From Undaria pinnatifida (taxonomy: Eukaryota; Sar; Phaeophyceae; Laminariales; Alariaceae), in assembly GCA_012845835.1 (NCBI GenBank), contig JABAKD010000005.1, positions 6,266,655 to 6,330,654 on the forward strand: DNA of 64,000 nt, read 5' to 3'. The translations under genes were made by a program, and so were the position numbers. Under the pieces are notes generated by a model. It had not been told where the DNA came from and ran no database searches. It worked only from the letters and a program-made list of their open reading frames with translations. Shown here piece after piece: positions 33,447-44,493 of this stretch; the first letter of the stretch is position 1; each line of letters opens with the position of its first letter.

Positions 33447-35870
33447 AAGGATTGGGCGGGGTCGCCTATCGGCGGCCCCGCCCTCCGAAACAGTTGCGCA
33501 AAAAGGATGTGACTGAGAGAAGGGGAAGGTAATGGACGGTACCAAGAGGTTGAGGTGCTACATGTATTTGAAACATATGTCATTAAAAATGGTGGGTTTT
33601 GTCGGGAGTGGTTTTGCGCGCAGCGTTTGTGAAGGTAGGTGTCGGTGCACTGCATAGAGGAATTGAAAATACGAAACAAAACCCAAATAAGGAGGTTGTG
33701 GATAGGCGAGAAATAGACGGGAAAAAAATAGAAAGAAAACAGCGGTTGAAAAAATAAATAAACCGTGGCTGAAACGTAATATATAAGGAAAGCTCAATTG
33801 GCAAAGGTAGTAGCCAGACCTTGGCTGAATCCGGAGAAGGATTCGGACGGCATGGCATGCGCCGCGAGCGCTGAAGAATGGGAGACGAATTCCGTATGTT
33901 TATCAAGTGGAAAAATCCTATCGCAACTGCAGGAAAGAAACACAACGTTCATTAGAGCAATCAGACCAACTTAACTGCAGGAAAGAAACACAACGTTCAT
34001 TAGAGCAATCAGACCAAGTCCATGGCACCAAGGTACGCGAAAAATGCAAATCTACGCCGGAAGGCAGACCATTCATTTCTTTTAGCAGCAGCAGCGGCGG
34101 GGGTAGAGGTGGCCGATGGCCCATCGAGGAAGTGCGGCACAGCAGCAGTAGTGTCTACAGTAGCAGTCGTCTGGCAAGGGGGAGGGGGCACACACACTGG
34201 CTCCGCGAGCTCAAGACCGCAGACAGCTGATTTTTCATTATTCGAAACGTACTCACCGGAGACACCAACAGCAGCGGCAGCAGCAGCACAGCAGCTACAC
34301 TTCACAAAAAAACATGATTCTATAAATGAATGTGTAAAACATCAGCTCTGAGTACGACCGATTGAATGGTTGAAACTCAACTTTGCAAGCTGCGTGGTAC
34401 ATGGTTATAAAAACAACACAAGAAAAAACGGAAAAGTTTTGGAACATGCACAGAAGAGAGTGAAAGCAGCACCAGCAGCAGCAACACACAGCAGTAGCAG
34501 CAGCAGCGGCGGCGGCGGGCGCAGAGGCGGGCGATAGCCCAGCAAGGAATTGCGGCACAGCAGCTGTAGTGTCTACAGTACTGTCTACAGCAGCGGCCAT
34601 CCGGCAGGAGGAGGAGCACACACAGCACTGGCACAGGCTAGGCGAGGTCATGACCACAGAAAGTCGATTTTTTATTTTAAGAAACAAACGCAGTAGTCAG
34701 CATCAGGAGCAGCAGCAGGAGCAGCAGCTGTAGTAGCAGCAGCAGCAGCAGCAGCAGCGGCGGCACTACCACAGCAGTACAACAGCAGTGGAGCAGTACG
34801 TACCGACCAATCCACAACGGCAGCACACAGCAGTACGGCAGGAGCTGGGTGGGATTTGCACTTTCTTACGATTCTCCAGCTTCCAGGGGAGAGCGCGAGC
34901 CGTCCCCGGGAGAGGCTTTTCATGCCCCCCGCTCGCGGAGTTGGGACTCGTCGGCGTGCCTGAACACCGTGCCGTGATGGAAAAACTTTGTAGAGCACGC
35001 CCAGCCCTTTCAAGTTCTTTCAACTTGTAAGGGCGCGTAGAGGTGAAGGGTTCCTTTACTATACTATTTTCAGAGTAGGCTAAGTTGCGCCGCTTCGCTC
35101 TGGTCAGCCGCGTTCTGCTCTCTCGTTAGCGCTCAGCCTAAAACGTCATCCTAGGTACCCACAAGCGGACGGGGCCGCCTCAACGGCGGCCCCGTCATCC
35201 AGTAGAGGCGCCCCGGTCTGAGGGCGAGGATGGGAGATATGTGAAAGTAGAGGTGGTTGTTGTTACATATTGAGCTGTATCGGGGGATACCAAGAGGGTG
35301 AGGCTGTAGTGGTTTGTGGTCACGTACAGGGGACTGTGTACCTCTACGGGCAAAAAGACAGTACGGAGCCACTTGGACGGTCGCACCCCACCATCACAGC
35401 AGTAGTACAACAGCAGTACAACAGCAGTGGAGCAGCACGTACCGACCAATCCATAGCGGCCGCGAGTCGACGGGTACTTATACCGTAACTGAGACTCATA
35501 CGGTACAGGAGTACGATGAAGAAAACCTTTGCTGCAAGCTGCAGTGAGCTGGGTGGGATTTGCACTTTTTTTACGATTCTCTACCTTTCGGGGAAGATCG
35601 CTAGCCGTCCCCGGGAGAGACTTCTCATGCCCCGCGCTCGCGGAGTTGGGACTCGTCGGCGTGCCTGAACACCGTGCCGTGATGGAAAAACTTTGTAGAG
35701 CACGCCCAGCCCTTTCAAGTTCTTTCAACTTGTAAGGGCGCGTAGAGGTGAAGGGTTCCTTTACTATACTGTTTTCAGAGTAGGCTAAGTTTCGCCGCTT
35801 CGCTCTGGTCAGCCGCGTTCTGCTCTCTCGTTAGCCCTCAGCCTAAAACGTCATCCTAGGTACCCATATT
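33447..35870. mobile_element. 2.4-kb CAG-rich composite insertion made of tandem units
   Basis: Absent from copy 1 of the block, which reads straight through between matching text at 33440 and 35871. It looks like two head-to-tail units, 33447-35160 and 35161-35870. Each starts near a GC-rich palindrome (GGGGTCGCC...GGCGGCCCCGCC; GGGGCCGCC...GGCGGCCCCGTC) and ends CAGCCTAAAACGTCATCCTAGG. The last 320 bp of each unit are about 93-95% identical (34847-35160 versus 35551-35870). Unit 1 also holds a diverged duplication (34082-34260 versus 34490-34690) and (CAG)n blocks. No recognised coding domain, and the class is unknown. Confidence 0.6.
33925..34020. repeat. Two-unit 48-bp tandem repeat
   Basis: AACTGCAGGAAAGAAACACA and the following text through ATCAGACCAA occurs at 33925 and again at 33973 with no differences I could see, so it is a very recent local duplication. 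Confidence 0.9.
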
Positions 35871-37799
35871 GATCTGTTCCTATTGCCAACGCACCGAAAG
35901 GAGCTTGCACACGAACCGTACCTGCGTTAGTCTAAAGCGGTACCCACTCGTGGTTACAGGCGGTGGGCTGTATGTAGGGAGCAGCAAGCATGTCTGTACT
36001 CGTCCAACGCTCGCTATGATACCTCTAGTATGGTCAGCTGCTGTGGTAGAATACGATTACCACTAAACGAGCGTCGGTTCTATCGAACGGTGTGATGACA
36101 ACCCGATTCAATCTACCAAGCGCTCTGCGACTCACGTCTAGTTGCAGGGACCCCACGAGAGTGCCTTCTGGGAAGCCCTGGAGTTCTTGAAACGTGACAC
36201 AACAGCTCAGAGCTTATTGAGGTGTGACAGCTGACAGCTGGCTGAACTCTGTCGTTCGTGCTTCTAGGAAGTACTTTTGAAAAAAACCCCATTACAATGC
36301 CGCCTTCCAGCAATGTATAAAACCCAGCAAGATCTTTTTTTTTGCTTTTTTTTCACGAGCACGCAACGACAGAGCTTTGAATTCGGACCTGCCCCGACTT
36401 CAACGCTTGGCCCTTCACCACCGTCACCACCTCTCTTCATCTGCGAGCTCTGTAACCTTCTACGTTCGCGTCGGACATCCTTCTTTCAGGTTTGGCTGCC
36501 TCTGTCCATGCTCATTGGGCGTTGGAAAGGTTGACTTTGCGCCCGTGGATTCTCTCACAGCAGGTTCTGGCGGGTAGGCGTGTAGCATAGTAAATCCGGT
36601 ATAATAAGGATTGCCCACCGCACGGTGTTGAGAGGTGGACCCCGCTAGTTCCTAGGAGGGGGGAGCCTCCAGCTTAAAGAGCAAATCACTTGCGAACAAC
36701 TGCGAGGGCGAGATGCTCCCGATTGCAAAGTGCTCGTGCTCGTTGCTCGTTGCCACGGAAACGCTTGCCTCGTCCCCAGAAGCATGAACGCACGGCCTTG
36801 GGGAATGTACCTCGTATACAGATGTGCCACAGGAACAGAGAGGTAAAACGTGCGGTTGGGACACTTACTTGAAGTATAATATATACAGTGCGACGGGTAG
36901 TGTTCTTTCTCGGCAGGAAAAAGTCATTGTGTGATGATGCACGGGCAAATCTTTGCTTCTCTCGGCTAGACGAGCAGCACCACCCGCAAGGCTACCGTTC
37001 CAAGGGGCACTGCTCCTGCCTCTGGTATGTACTCGTGCACAGCAGCAATCTACTATGATGCCAATATCGCCATCGCGAAGGTTGCAGCGCTTCAAGCCTG
37101 CTCTGTGATAGCGCGTTTTCCTTGCGAAACGCTCTTGTTGTTGATGTTTCCCTATCAACTTCACACCAGGTATGCTACAGCAGCAGTATTCGTGGTTCTT
37201 GGCGGAAGGTGCAGGGGTCCTGCCGTAGTCCATACCCTAGCATTACTAACTATACCTCGATCTCGAACCGCAAAGTTGTCCCTCGTGCTGGCGTATCCTT
37301 TTATTGCTAGACTACACTCTGGTCGGATTTGACCACCGATTGTATTGCTCTACGATTACAAGCTCGCTCGTACACATAGTCTATGTGTTTAGGCTATTGC
37401 TTCGAAGCGAGACTGATATCATACGAAGTATAATACAACGGAAACCATAAAGAGCAGCCCATGGACTCAAGGCCACAGCAACAAAATGCACCTCCAATTA
37501 ATTTACGCTATTATTTGGGTCCTTGATCTGTATGTTTTGTGTAACCTGGTACACAGCAGTATACCAAGGCATGATAATGAAGGATACATGCATATTGGGG
37601 TGGCCGCTTGCGCCACGAGGGGGGGCGCCACACGCGACAGATCTCGAAAGAAAATAGAGTGACGGGGAGGCTCAAGATGCAGCCGACTGCTGCTAAGGTA
37701 TTCACTAAAAGTAATACTGCTGCAGCAAGAACGAAGCATCAATTTTTCGACACAACAGCCAGTAAATGGTGCTATTCTCTTTGTCGTGGTGAACCACTA

Positions 37800-38039
37800 T
37801 TACGGAGATCCATTGCTAACAGGGGTAAATGCCTCATCAAGTTGCGAAAAATTCACCGGAAATTTCCCATAATTTCGCAATATCTCGGCGAGAACACTAT
37901 ATTGTTTATTTTATTTTTTTGCGCCGTGACCGTAAGGTCTATGCAAACAATCAAAGCTATCGTTTACGGGTTTAGAGGAAGAATTGACAGAGCTCTGACC
38001 CCATAAGCATTTACTCCTGTTAACAGTGGATCTCCGTAA
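37800..38039. mobile_element. 240-bp MITE with TA target duplication
   Basis: Terminal inverted repeats of 33 bp (starting TTACGGAGATCC) match with three mismatches. It is flanked by TA on both sides (37798-37799 and 38040-38041). The paralogous block copy 1 has the uninterrupted site near 11283-11290 (CGTTAGTATGTGAACG), which confirms the insertion boundaries. TA duplication suggests a Tc1/mariner-type relative, although the TTACGG terminus does not prove the superfamily. No coding capacity. Confidence 0.88.
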
Positions 38040-38502
38040 TAGTACGTGAACGGGCAACAAACTGCCTGACAAAAACAGTACCAGGTAACTCTGTACTAGC
38101 AGTACTAATATGCTGTGCTGTTGTACCCGATGCCTGGTACATTTTTTGCTAAGCTTTCTGTCATCGCGCTTACTTTCCAGTTCCAGTCGTAGGAAGTTTC
38201 ACCCTCAGCGACTTTCGGGACAAGCAGTGGTCACAGGTGGGTGCCAACCCTTCTCCCCTCCCACTACATACCTTCATTTGTTTTGCGCAAAGGGTTCAGC
38301 ATTGCCACTTCTCGTCGGGTTGCGCCGAACTTCGCCAACGCGCCCTCTCGCACCTTTGGCAAGAAACAATCACTTTCTGAGCTCGAACGCATCACGAAAT
38401 AGACTTTGCTTACTACATACTGGTATCAGGTAACAGAGTAGTAGTTACACCACGAGGTTACCACTAGCAATCGACCGCCGAAGATTCGGAGAAGGGCAGA
38501 GT

Positions 38503-39733
38503 ACCGACGGGTGTATCGCTGGCCAAAAACAGGGCTGACTGAGTGACTGCCTTCATCTGGTATCTGGGCCCATCTCCTCGACGCGGGCGACTTGGGCTGG
38601 AAAGCGATGCCGAAATCCCCTGTAGATGCCGCCATCGTTCGAGTCTTGTGGGGTCATACTGTACCGGCACTGGTTGGCAGTCTTGCGGTTTCCGGTTAAG
38701 TCTGGAACGTATCCGGTGTCAGGCATAGTCTATGGCCCGAGCAATTCAGTGGCTGATGGCTATATCACGAGAGCGAATTTGATTCAACAGGTAGCGCTTC
38801 CTATACTTGCTTGAAAGCGTACCGTTGAAAGCGCGCCGGTCTCACGCACATTAACTTCTCGCGGTGCGCCTGCGACAATTGTCGATCACTGGCAGTAGTG
38901 CAAGAAGCATGCGTTCATCCGCCTTGTCATCGCACTTTGGTTCATCGTTTCGGCGATGACTTCGTCCGAGAGGTTTTGCATGCTGTACTCAGCCCTTTAT
39001 CTCCTGGTCGTTGACTCACATCGAACCATGCTGGGCGCGCGCTCATCATATATCAGCACATTTGCATGTGCTCTCCACTCGACAGTGTCCACAAGAAGAG
39101 ATCCATTTGTTTTCCCGGGACTGAAACTACAGACCCTAAAAATACCTTGTATAGTGTATGGGCTTCAATAATTACATATGGTGCCTATTGGCCGTCTTCG
39201 ATAAAGAGGCGGATATTACTGGTATGCTTGGATTGGTTTACCATCAGCATACCCCCCACAATTGTTTTGCTCGAGGAAGCTGGCTGGCGAAACCTGCTGT
39301 ACAGCACGCCTTGCTAGCAGAAGCCCATCACTGTCATCGCAGCGAGTATATATGCCGCGCATTTCCAAAACGTAAGCTTGCCGCGAATATAAAGAAGAAT
39401 TGTTTCGATACAAGGACTAAGCGCGCTTCAGATGCATAAGGGCACCTAGGGCTGCATAGAGTATGCATGTAAACTCCAAATATGGGCTCGGGTGGTAAAG
39501 AATCTGATTCTCTCCCGCTTGTCGATTGTTTTACTGTTGATGCAACGAAACCGTGATCGACATGTCAAACACTCACCTGGTACTGGTATTGCGTACATTG
39601 ACCATCTCCACCCATGCTCCCTTTCGTTACAGAGATGCCCCGCCCCCCTCCCCCCTCCCCCCTTCTCCCCGCTCAAACCGTCACCAACGGCGAAACCATA
39701 ATGCACCCGACACGCAGGGTTTGCATAGTCGCA
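38503..39733. other. No recognisable gene
   Basis: Short frames only. A pyrimidine-rich stretch (39637-39675, CCCC/TCCCC) lies just upstream of the polyglutamine exon and may be promoter or 5' UTR. Confidence 0.45.
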
Positions 39734-39994
39734 ATGGGTAAGAGGAGAGCGAGCGACAACCGCAATGTGGCGCCGGGTACCGGAGCAACGGCATCTCAGG
39801 CGGCGAACCAAGGGATGAATATCCCATCAGTTCCCGGATCCCAGCAGCAGCAGCAGCGACAACGGCTTCGGCAGATGCAACAGCAACAACAGCAGCAGCG
39901 CCAACAGCAGCAACAACAATCTCAGCACCAACAGCAGCGGCAGCAACAACAGCAACCGCAGCAGCAACAGCAACACCAGCAGATGTTGACGCAG
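39734..39994 (+). CDS. Polyglutamine host gene, candidate first exon
   Basis: Frame from ATG 39734 (context GTCGCAATGG): a basic, ordinary N-terminus (MGKRRASDNRNVAPG), a PSVPGS segment, then glutamine-rich sequence interrupted by R, S, H and P. CAG and CAA are mixed, which argues for selection on protein sequence and not simple slippage. Possible donors are CAG|GTGCAA after 39994 (phase 0) and GCGG|GTAAAA after 40016 (phase 1). The true 5' end is uncertain. Glutamine-rich proteins of this kind are often transcriptional co-regulators, but no domain supports that here. Confidence 0.5.
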
Positions 39995-40721
39995 GTGCAA
40001 TATGTGACAATTGCGGGTAAAATGATGAGTGCTTGCGCGCACGGCTGTTGAACACGTTTGTATGATTCTGACTCTGCTAGGTAGGTGTCCGTTTTCTAGT
40101 ACTGTGAGCTTTCGTATGGAATTTACCCGACGCAAGAGCAAGCGCGACCGAGCTGCCGGATTGTAAATCCGGCCACCCGATTAGTTTGCCTGCCTTTGAT
40201 CCCCGCTGCCTTGATAATCGGGGCGACTCCGCAGGCAACACCCGATGGACATTCCTCACGCGGTCTCCTGCACTACTTGCTTTTTGCGTGGAAGCTCAAG
40301 AAAGCTTCCATGATAGCTTCTTCTATAAAAGCTGTGGAAGCTTCCATATATGGAAGCTTCCATGCAAAACAAAACCAGAAGCTTCCATGGAAGCGGTGGA
40401 AGCTTGCATGGAAGCTTTCATGAAAGCTTCCATGAAAGCTTTTATAGAAGCTATTGAATGAAAGCTTCTCCGCGGAATAAACCCCGCAAGCTTCCACGGA
40501 AACGTTCGCGAAAGCTTCCGCGGAAGTAGCTTCCACGAAAGCTTCCACGGAAGCTTCCACGAAAGCTTCTATGGAAGTAGCTTCAATGAAATATTCCACG
40601 GAAGCTTCCATGGAGGTAACATCCACGAAAGCTTCCACGGAAGCTTCCACGAAAGCTTCCATGGAGGTAACTTCCTCGAAAGCTTCCATGGAAGTGGCTT
40701 CCACGAAAGATTCCACGAATG

Positions 40722-40753
40722 TTTAGGGGTTAGGGTTAGGGTTAGGGTTAGGT
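40722..40753 (+). repeat. Interstitial telomere-like (TTAGGG)n, block 1
   Basis: TTTAGGGG then four TTAGGG-type units, embedded in the GGAAGCTTCC satellite. Confidence 0.95.
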
Positions 40754-40945
40754 TCCGTTAAAGGTTTCGTGAAAACTTCCTTGGGAGCAAATTTACTTCC
40801 GCGAAAGCTTCGGTGAAAGCAATTTACTTCCACGAAAGCTTCCGTGAAGGCTTCCGTGAAAGCTTCCATGAAAACGTGCGTGGAAGCAAATTTACTCTAG
40901 TTCGAAAGCTTCGGTAGAAAGCTCCTACAAAAGCTTCCACGAAGG

Positions 40946-40976
40946 ATTAGGGGTTAGGGTTAGAGTTAGGGTTAGG
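40946..40976 (+). repeat. Interstitial telomere-like (TTAGGG)n, block 2
   Basis: ATTAGGGG, TTAGGG, TTAGAG, TTAGGG, TTAGG: same architecture as the block 224 bp upstream, with one variant unit. Confidence 0.95.
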
Positions 40977-41488
40977 TTCCGTGAAAGATTCCATAAAATC
41001 TTCTGTGGAAGCAAATATATTTCCGCGAAAGCTTCGGTGAAAGCAATGTACTTCCACGAAAGTTTCCATGAAAGCTTCCGTGAAAGCTTCCGTGAAAGCT
41101 CGTGGAAGCAAATTTACTCTGGAAGCTTCGGTGAAAGCAAGCTTGCGTCCGGGAAAGTTTCCGTGCAATATTCCGTGGAAGCTGGACTTCTTCCACGGAA
41201 GCTTCCACGCAAGCTTTCACGGAAGCTTCCATGGCATGGAAGTGTGAAAGCTGCCATGGAAGCTTTCACGCTTCTATGAAAGCTTCCACCATATACATGA
41301 AAGCTTCCATGGAAGCGATGGAAACTTCCGTGGAAGCAGTGGAAGCTTCCATGAAAGCGATGGAAGCTCACGTGGAAGCCGTGGAAGCTTCCATAGAAGC
41401 GATGGAAGCTTCCATGGAGCTTCCATAGAAGCGATGGAAGCTTCCATGGAGCTTTCACGAGCTTCCAGTAAAAAAGCAGATATTGCAG

Positions 41489-41646
41489 GTGGCCCTCCTC
41501 ACGTCCATCAAGCGACGAGCCCCTGAAACGGAGACGGGCTCCAGCTGTTGGTGGGGCCGGGGCGCCAGCAGTAACGGCTGCGGCTGCACCACCGCCGCGG
41601 CCACAGCTTCCCCAGAAGCAGAAGCAGCAGCAGTACCAACAAACAG
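41489..41646 (+). CDS. Internal exon of the polyglutamine gene (candidate)
   Basis: Bounded by a strong acceptor (ATATTGCAG|) and a strong donor (AAACAG|GTAAGC). The third frame reads as a disordered Pro/Ala/Gln protein (SSDEPLKRRRAPAVGGAGAP ... PQLPQKQKQQQYQQ), matching the composition of the neighbouring exons; it needs two bases from the previous exon and leaves one. No candidate donor in the upstream exon gives that phase, so an intermediate exon is probably missing from my model. Confidence 0.5.
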
Positions 41647-41856
41647 GTAAGCAATGTGGTGGTTAATCGTAAGCACGGTCGCAACACATTTGGCCAGGAT
41701 TCAGCTGTCAGGGGACTTCTATGATGATGCTTCTGCACGACTATGCTCTGGGAAAATGCGATTATGATCGAGATCCAGGCAGGTACCTTGAGCACAACTG
41801 ACTATGCTCTTGTTCTATGCCTTACCGTCACTGCATATGCCCGAACCGCTAAGGTG

Positions 41857-41914
41857 GTACCGCCGACATCGAGAACGGGGGGGTTCACCCATTCACAGAT
41901 GCAGCACGCGGCTC
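41857..41914 (+). CDS. Possible small exon of the polyglutamine gene
   Basis: A frame reading VPPTSRTGGFTHSQMQHAAQ ends at CTCAG|GTACGG. An acceptor (CTAAG) precedes it. Composition fits a linker exon, but the splice phases do not close cleanly with the exon at 41489, so this is tentative. Confidence 0.25.
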
Positions 41915-42281
41915 AGGTACGGTTTCGTGCGTTTTGGACATTCTTGCATTGGTTACACATGTTTCGGCGTCGACCGCAACCCCCTTATTACTGCCGCCCT
42001 GCACACAAACAGATTACACACGAGGTATCCACGGTACTGCAATTGCAGTCTACCTTCGAGCGAATCGTCCCCAAACCGGTGTGCAGCCCTAGCGCAGTAA
42101 GAAAATGAATATCAAACTAATTCCAAGGAATAACCCCTTGTGTTTACCGTACTGTCGTCCTACCCTACAGTAGCAACACCCACCCCCTGAATCCCCGCCG
42201 CCATTATGTACCCGACGTGTACATGTGACGAGCATTTTGTGCGTGGTTATTCTGTCGACGACATTTTGATCGTTTTGGCAG

Positions 42282-42362
42282 CTGTCCAGCCGCTATTTCC
42301 CCGGGAGCGGATCTCAGCCCCAGCAACAACCGCAACAGCAGCAACAGCCGCAACAACCGCTA

Positions 42363-42433
<71 letters not shown>

Positions 42434-42494
42434 GCAGCGGCAGCGGCAGCAGCAGCAGCAGCAACAACAATGGCGACAGCACCAGCAACAGCAG
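42282..42494 (+). CDS. Polyglutamine exon
   Basis: Acceptor GTTTTGGCAG| and donor CAGCAG|GTGAGC bracket exactly 71 codons: SRYFPGSGSQPQQQ, a long mixed CAG/CAA glutamine run, then WRQHQQQQ. Phase is 0 at both ends, compatible with the next exon at 43401. Ala/Thr, Ser/Asn and poly-Cys frames over the same bases are shadows. Confidence 0.6.
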
Positions 42495-43400
42495 GTGAGC
42501 AACCGCCACTCCCGCCACCCTATTGATGAACCATCCCAACCACGACATTCAACTGTTGCCCCTTTTGGGCGACCAAGTGATAATCCCTTGTCCTCCTGAA
42601 GGTCTCGCCTTCCCCATTGTTTGCTTATATGGTTTCATGTCGCCGTCAGTGACGAGCCGGAGTAGATACTGAGGTGAACGGGGGGGGAAAACCAGCAGCT
42701 TGCGTTACGATCCGCAAACATATCCTTGTAGCTCCGAGTACGTTCCATTTTTCTGCCCGCCTTGAGTATTCGACACTGTAACTACCGTACTGTATCTCAC
42801 GCGAGATTTTGATCGTTACGGCGGTTATGCCGCGTTTCTTCTTGACTCTTTTCCCCCGCGATAATCGATAATATCGCACACGCCCAGACCTCACGAAGAA
42901 AGCAGAAACATTTGCACAACGCTAGCTGTGGTCTAACTGGTACCTCTTAATCACATTTTAATCCCACGCACTGGCCGATCAAACCCTTGGTCGTCAATTC
43001 GATGGAGAGCCTGTTAGCAGAAAAAGTCCAGGATGGACAACTATTCACGCAGGAGGTTTGTGAGCACAGCCTACCGCAGCACATCATACCTTGCACTTAA
43101 GTGCCGTTGTGTTGGTTCACTACTGTTGCCCCATATATTCGTGTTTGCTTCCCGTACTGTGTATCTCCTTTGGCCGGGTCTACCCACTCTGCGGCAACAA
43201 CCAACACACGGCAGCGGGTGAGAATGTTATCCACTTAAGATCCTGAAGACAACGTCTTGCGCTACTTGTCGGCACGTGCTTCATCCAGATCTATCTGTCT
43301 GGTTATAACGTTATGCCATACACTAGTATTAACGGTGCTGCCATCACACGCCGTTTGCCCCCGACTAACGTATTGTTCTCCTCTTTTCCGCGCTTTTCAG

Positions 43401-43505
43401 GCTCACAGTTCCGCCGTTGGGGCGTCGTGGGGGCCGTCTCCGATGGACGTCGACGAACAGGTACCGACGGCACGAGAACAAGCTATGGCGCAAGCCATGG
43501 AGGAG
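43401..43505 (+). CDS. Exon with MDVDEQ / AMAQAMEE sequence
   Basis: Acceptor CGCGCTTTTCAG| and donor GAGGAG|GTAAGG bracket exactly 35 codons in phase 0: AHSSAVGASWGPSP, then MDVDEQVPTAREQAMAQAMEE, which reads like a normal amphipathic segment. Read-through past the donor soon meets a stop, consistent with a real intron. Just downstream, 43541-43627 encodes EIAYSCTGELHIDSVLSQFG in another frame and could be part of the next exon; I could not define its borders. Confidence 0.6.
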
Positions 43506-43627
43506 GTAAGGCGCGCTATGACGGCGTTCGTCAATTGAAGTCGGAGATCGCGTACAGCTGCACCGGTGAACTTCACATCGACTCGGTTTTGTCGCAGTTT
43601 GGAAAGCACGGCGGGCTGGCGAAGGTC

Positions 43628-44398
43628 TCTTCGTGTGTTGCTGCAAGGACATAAGTCCAAAGGCAAAGCGGGTTGCTTTAAAAAAATCACGGTCAAAACT
43701 AGCGAGAAGTACCACTTGAACGTGACTCCCGCATGCGACACAATTTTCACACGCACGGGGGGCGCTATCCCAACCCGGTACCTGGTTCAGGACCTGTCCA
43801 ACCTATGCCACTCATATTATACCGTGTATATGTAATCGGATGTGTGTGTGACGTGGGGGTTTACCGCTGGCCAGACGTGCAAGGATGGCGTAAGACAGAT
43901 CAGTGCCGGAATCCGTTCAACCGAGAGAGATAATGGAATTGAAGTTCGGGGCCGTGGTGGAGTTGGATTCGATGCCGTGTCCGTTAACGATGGAATTGGA
44001 TCGCCACATGGGCCGCCAAAATGCGCCGCTAGTGTTCCTTCTGTGTTGCCAACGACATGCATCTGTCCTGCGACTAACCACCTAGGCGACACACGTATGC
44101 GTGCAATCTTCTTTCTCGGACCTTTCGAGTACCGTTCGCTGTGCGAACGGTTGAGGCACGCCAAGAAATTGGTGTTCTCCATACACCGACCGGATTCTTC
44201 CAGCCAAACGTTCTGGTCGGTCGGCAAGACCCAATACCCCTGTCGTTATTGCGGACCCCTCTATAGGCCGTGTGAGCTAATCGTCTCACAGCTCAAAGGT
44301 CATTTTCTAGGAAGCGATGCCCTGACCTCGCTTCCGTTTGGACAACCTCCTTTGCCTACTTGCAATCTCTCCATTCTCCATTCTACAATGCACCGTAG
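43628..44398 (+). other. Intron(s) and undefined exons between 43505 and 44399
   Basis: Several stretches look coding but lack clear splice borders: the frame around YHLNVTPACDTIF (43710-43745) and the frame MELKFGAVVELDSMPCPL (43933-43986). Transcript data would be needed to place them. Confidence 0.35.
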
Positions 44399-44493
44399 GC
44401 GGGCGACGTGTGGGCCTGGTTTATTTCTTGCTTCGACGGCGTGGTTGACAAGAGCACGCTGTTCGAGGTGTACCCCACCTTCGAGGCGCACCG
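44399..44493 (+). CDS. Penultimate exon of a host gene (3' part)
   Basis: Acceptor CACCGTAG| and donor CACCG|GTGAGT bracket 31 codons plus two bases: DVWAWFISCFDGVVDKST ... EVYPTFEAHR. The hydrophobic, aromatic composition is that of a folded domain. The two leftover bases (CG) join the single leading base of the exon at 45119 to make CGG, so the pair is phase-compatible. It may be the same gene as the polyglutamine exons or a separate one. No family recognised. Confidence 0.55.

Larger units (their letters stand above)
32613..38500. repeat. Old duplicated block, copy 2, with two insertions
   Basis: Collinear with 8662-11780. Extra material relative to copy 1 lies mainly at about 33447-35870 and at 37800-38039. 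The remaining roughly 3.2 kb matches copy 1 in length. Neither copy shows a conserved reading frame. Confidence 0.75.
40290..41470. repeat. GGAAGCTTCC satellite with telomere-like blocks
   Basis: About 1.2 kb of degenerate 10-15-bp units (GAAAGCTTCCATG, GGAAGCTTCCACG), rich in the HindIII palindrome AAGCTT inside GGAAGCTTCC. Two blocks of TTAGGG repeats are embedded at 40722-40753 and 40946-40976, each followed by TTCCGT. The distance between them is 224 bp and the text between is similar, giving a higher-order unit. Val-Glu-Ala/Met-Glu-Ala frames on both strands are repeat-encoded. The array ends about 20 bp before the splice acceptor of the exon at 41489. Confidence 0.9.

Noticed and set aside
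40155..40171. tRNA-Tyr-like anticodon arm (CCGGA TTGTAAA TCCGG)
   Set aside because: The stem and GTA anticodon look right, but I could not find a matching D arm, T arm or acceptor stem around it.
40273..40716. Val-Glu-Ala repeat protein (147 codons, minus strand)
   Set aside because: Encoded entirely by the GGAAGCTTCC satellite, with similar frames on the other strand.
42206..42548. Ala/Thr, Leu and poly-Cys frames over the 42.3-42.5 kb CAG/CAA repeat
   Set aside because: The glutamine frame is bounded by good splice sites and joins the next exon in phase; the others are shadows.
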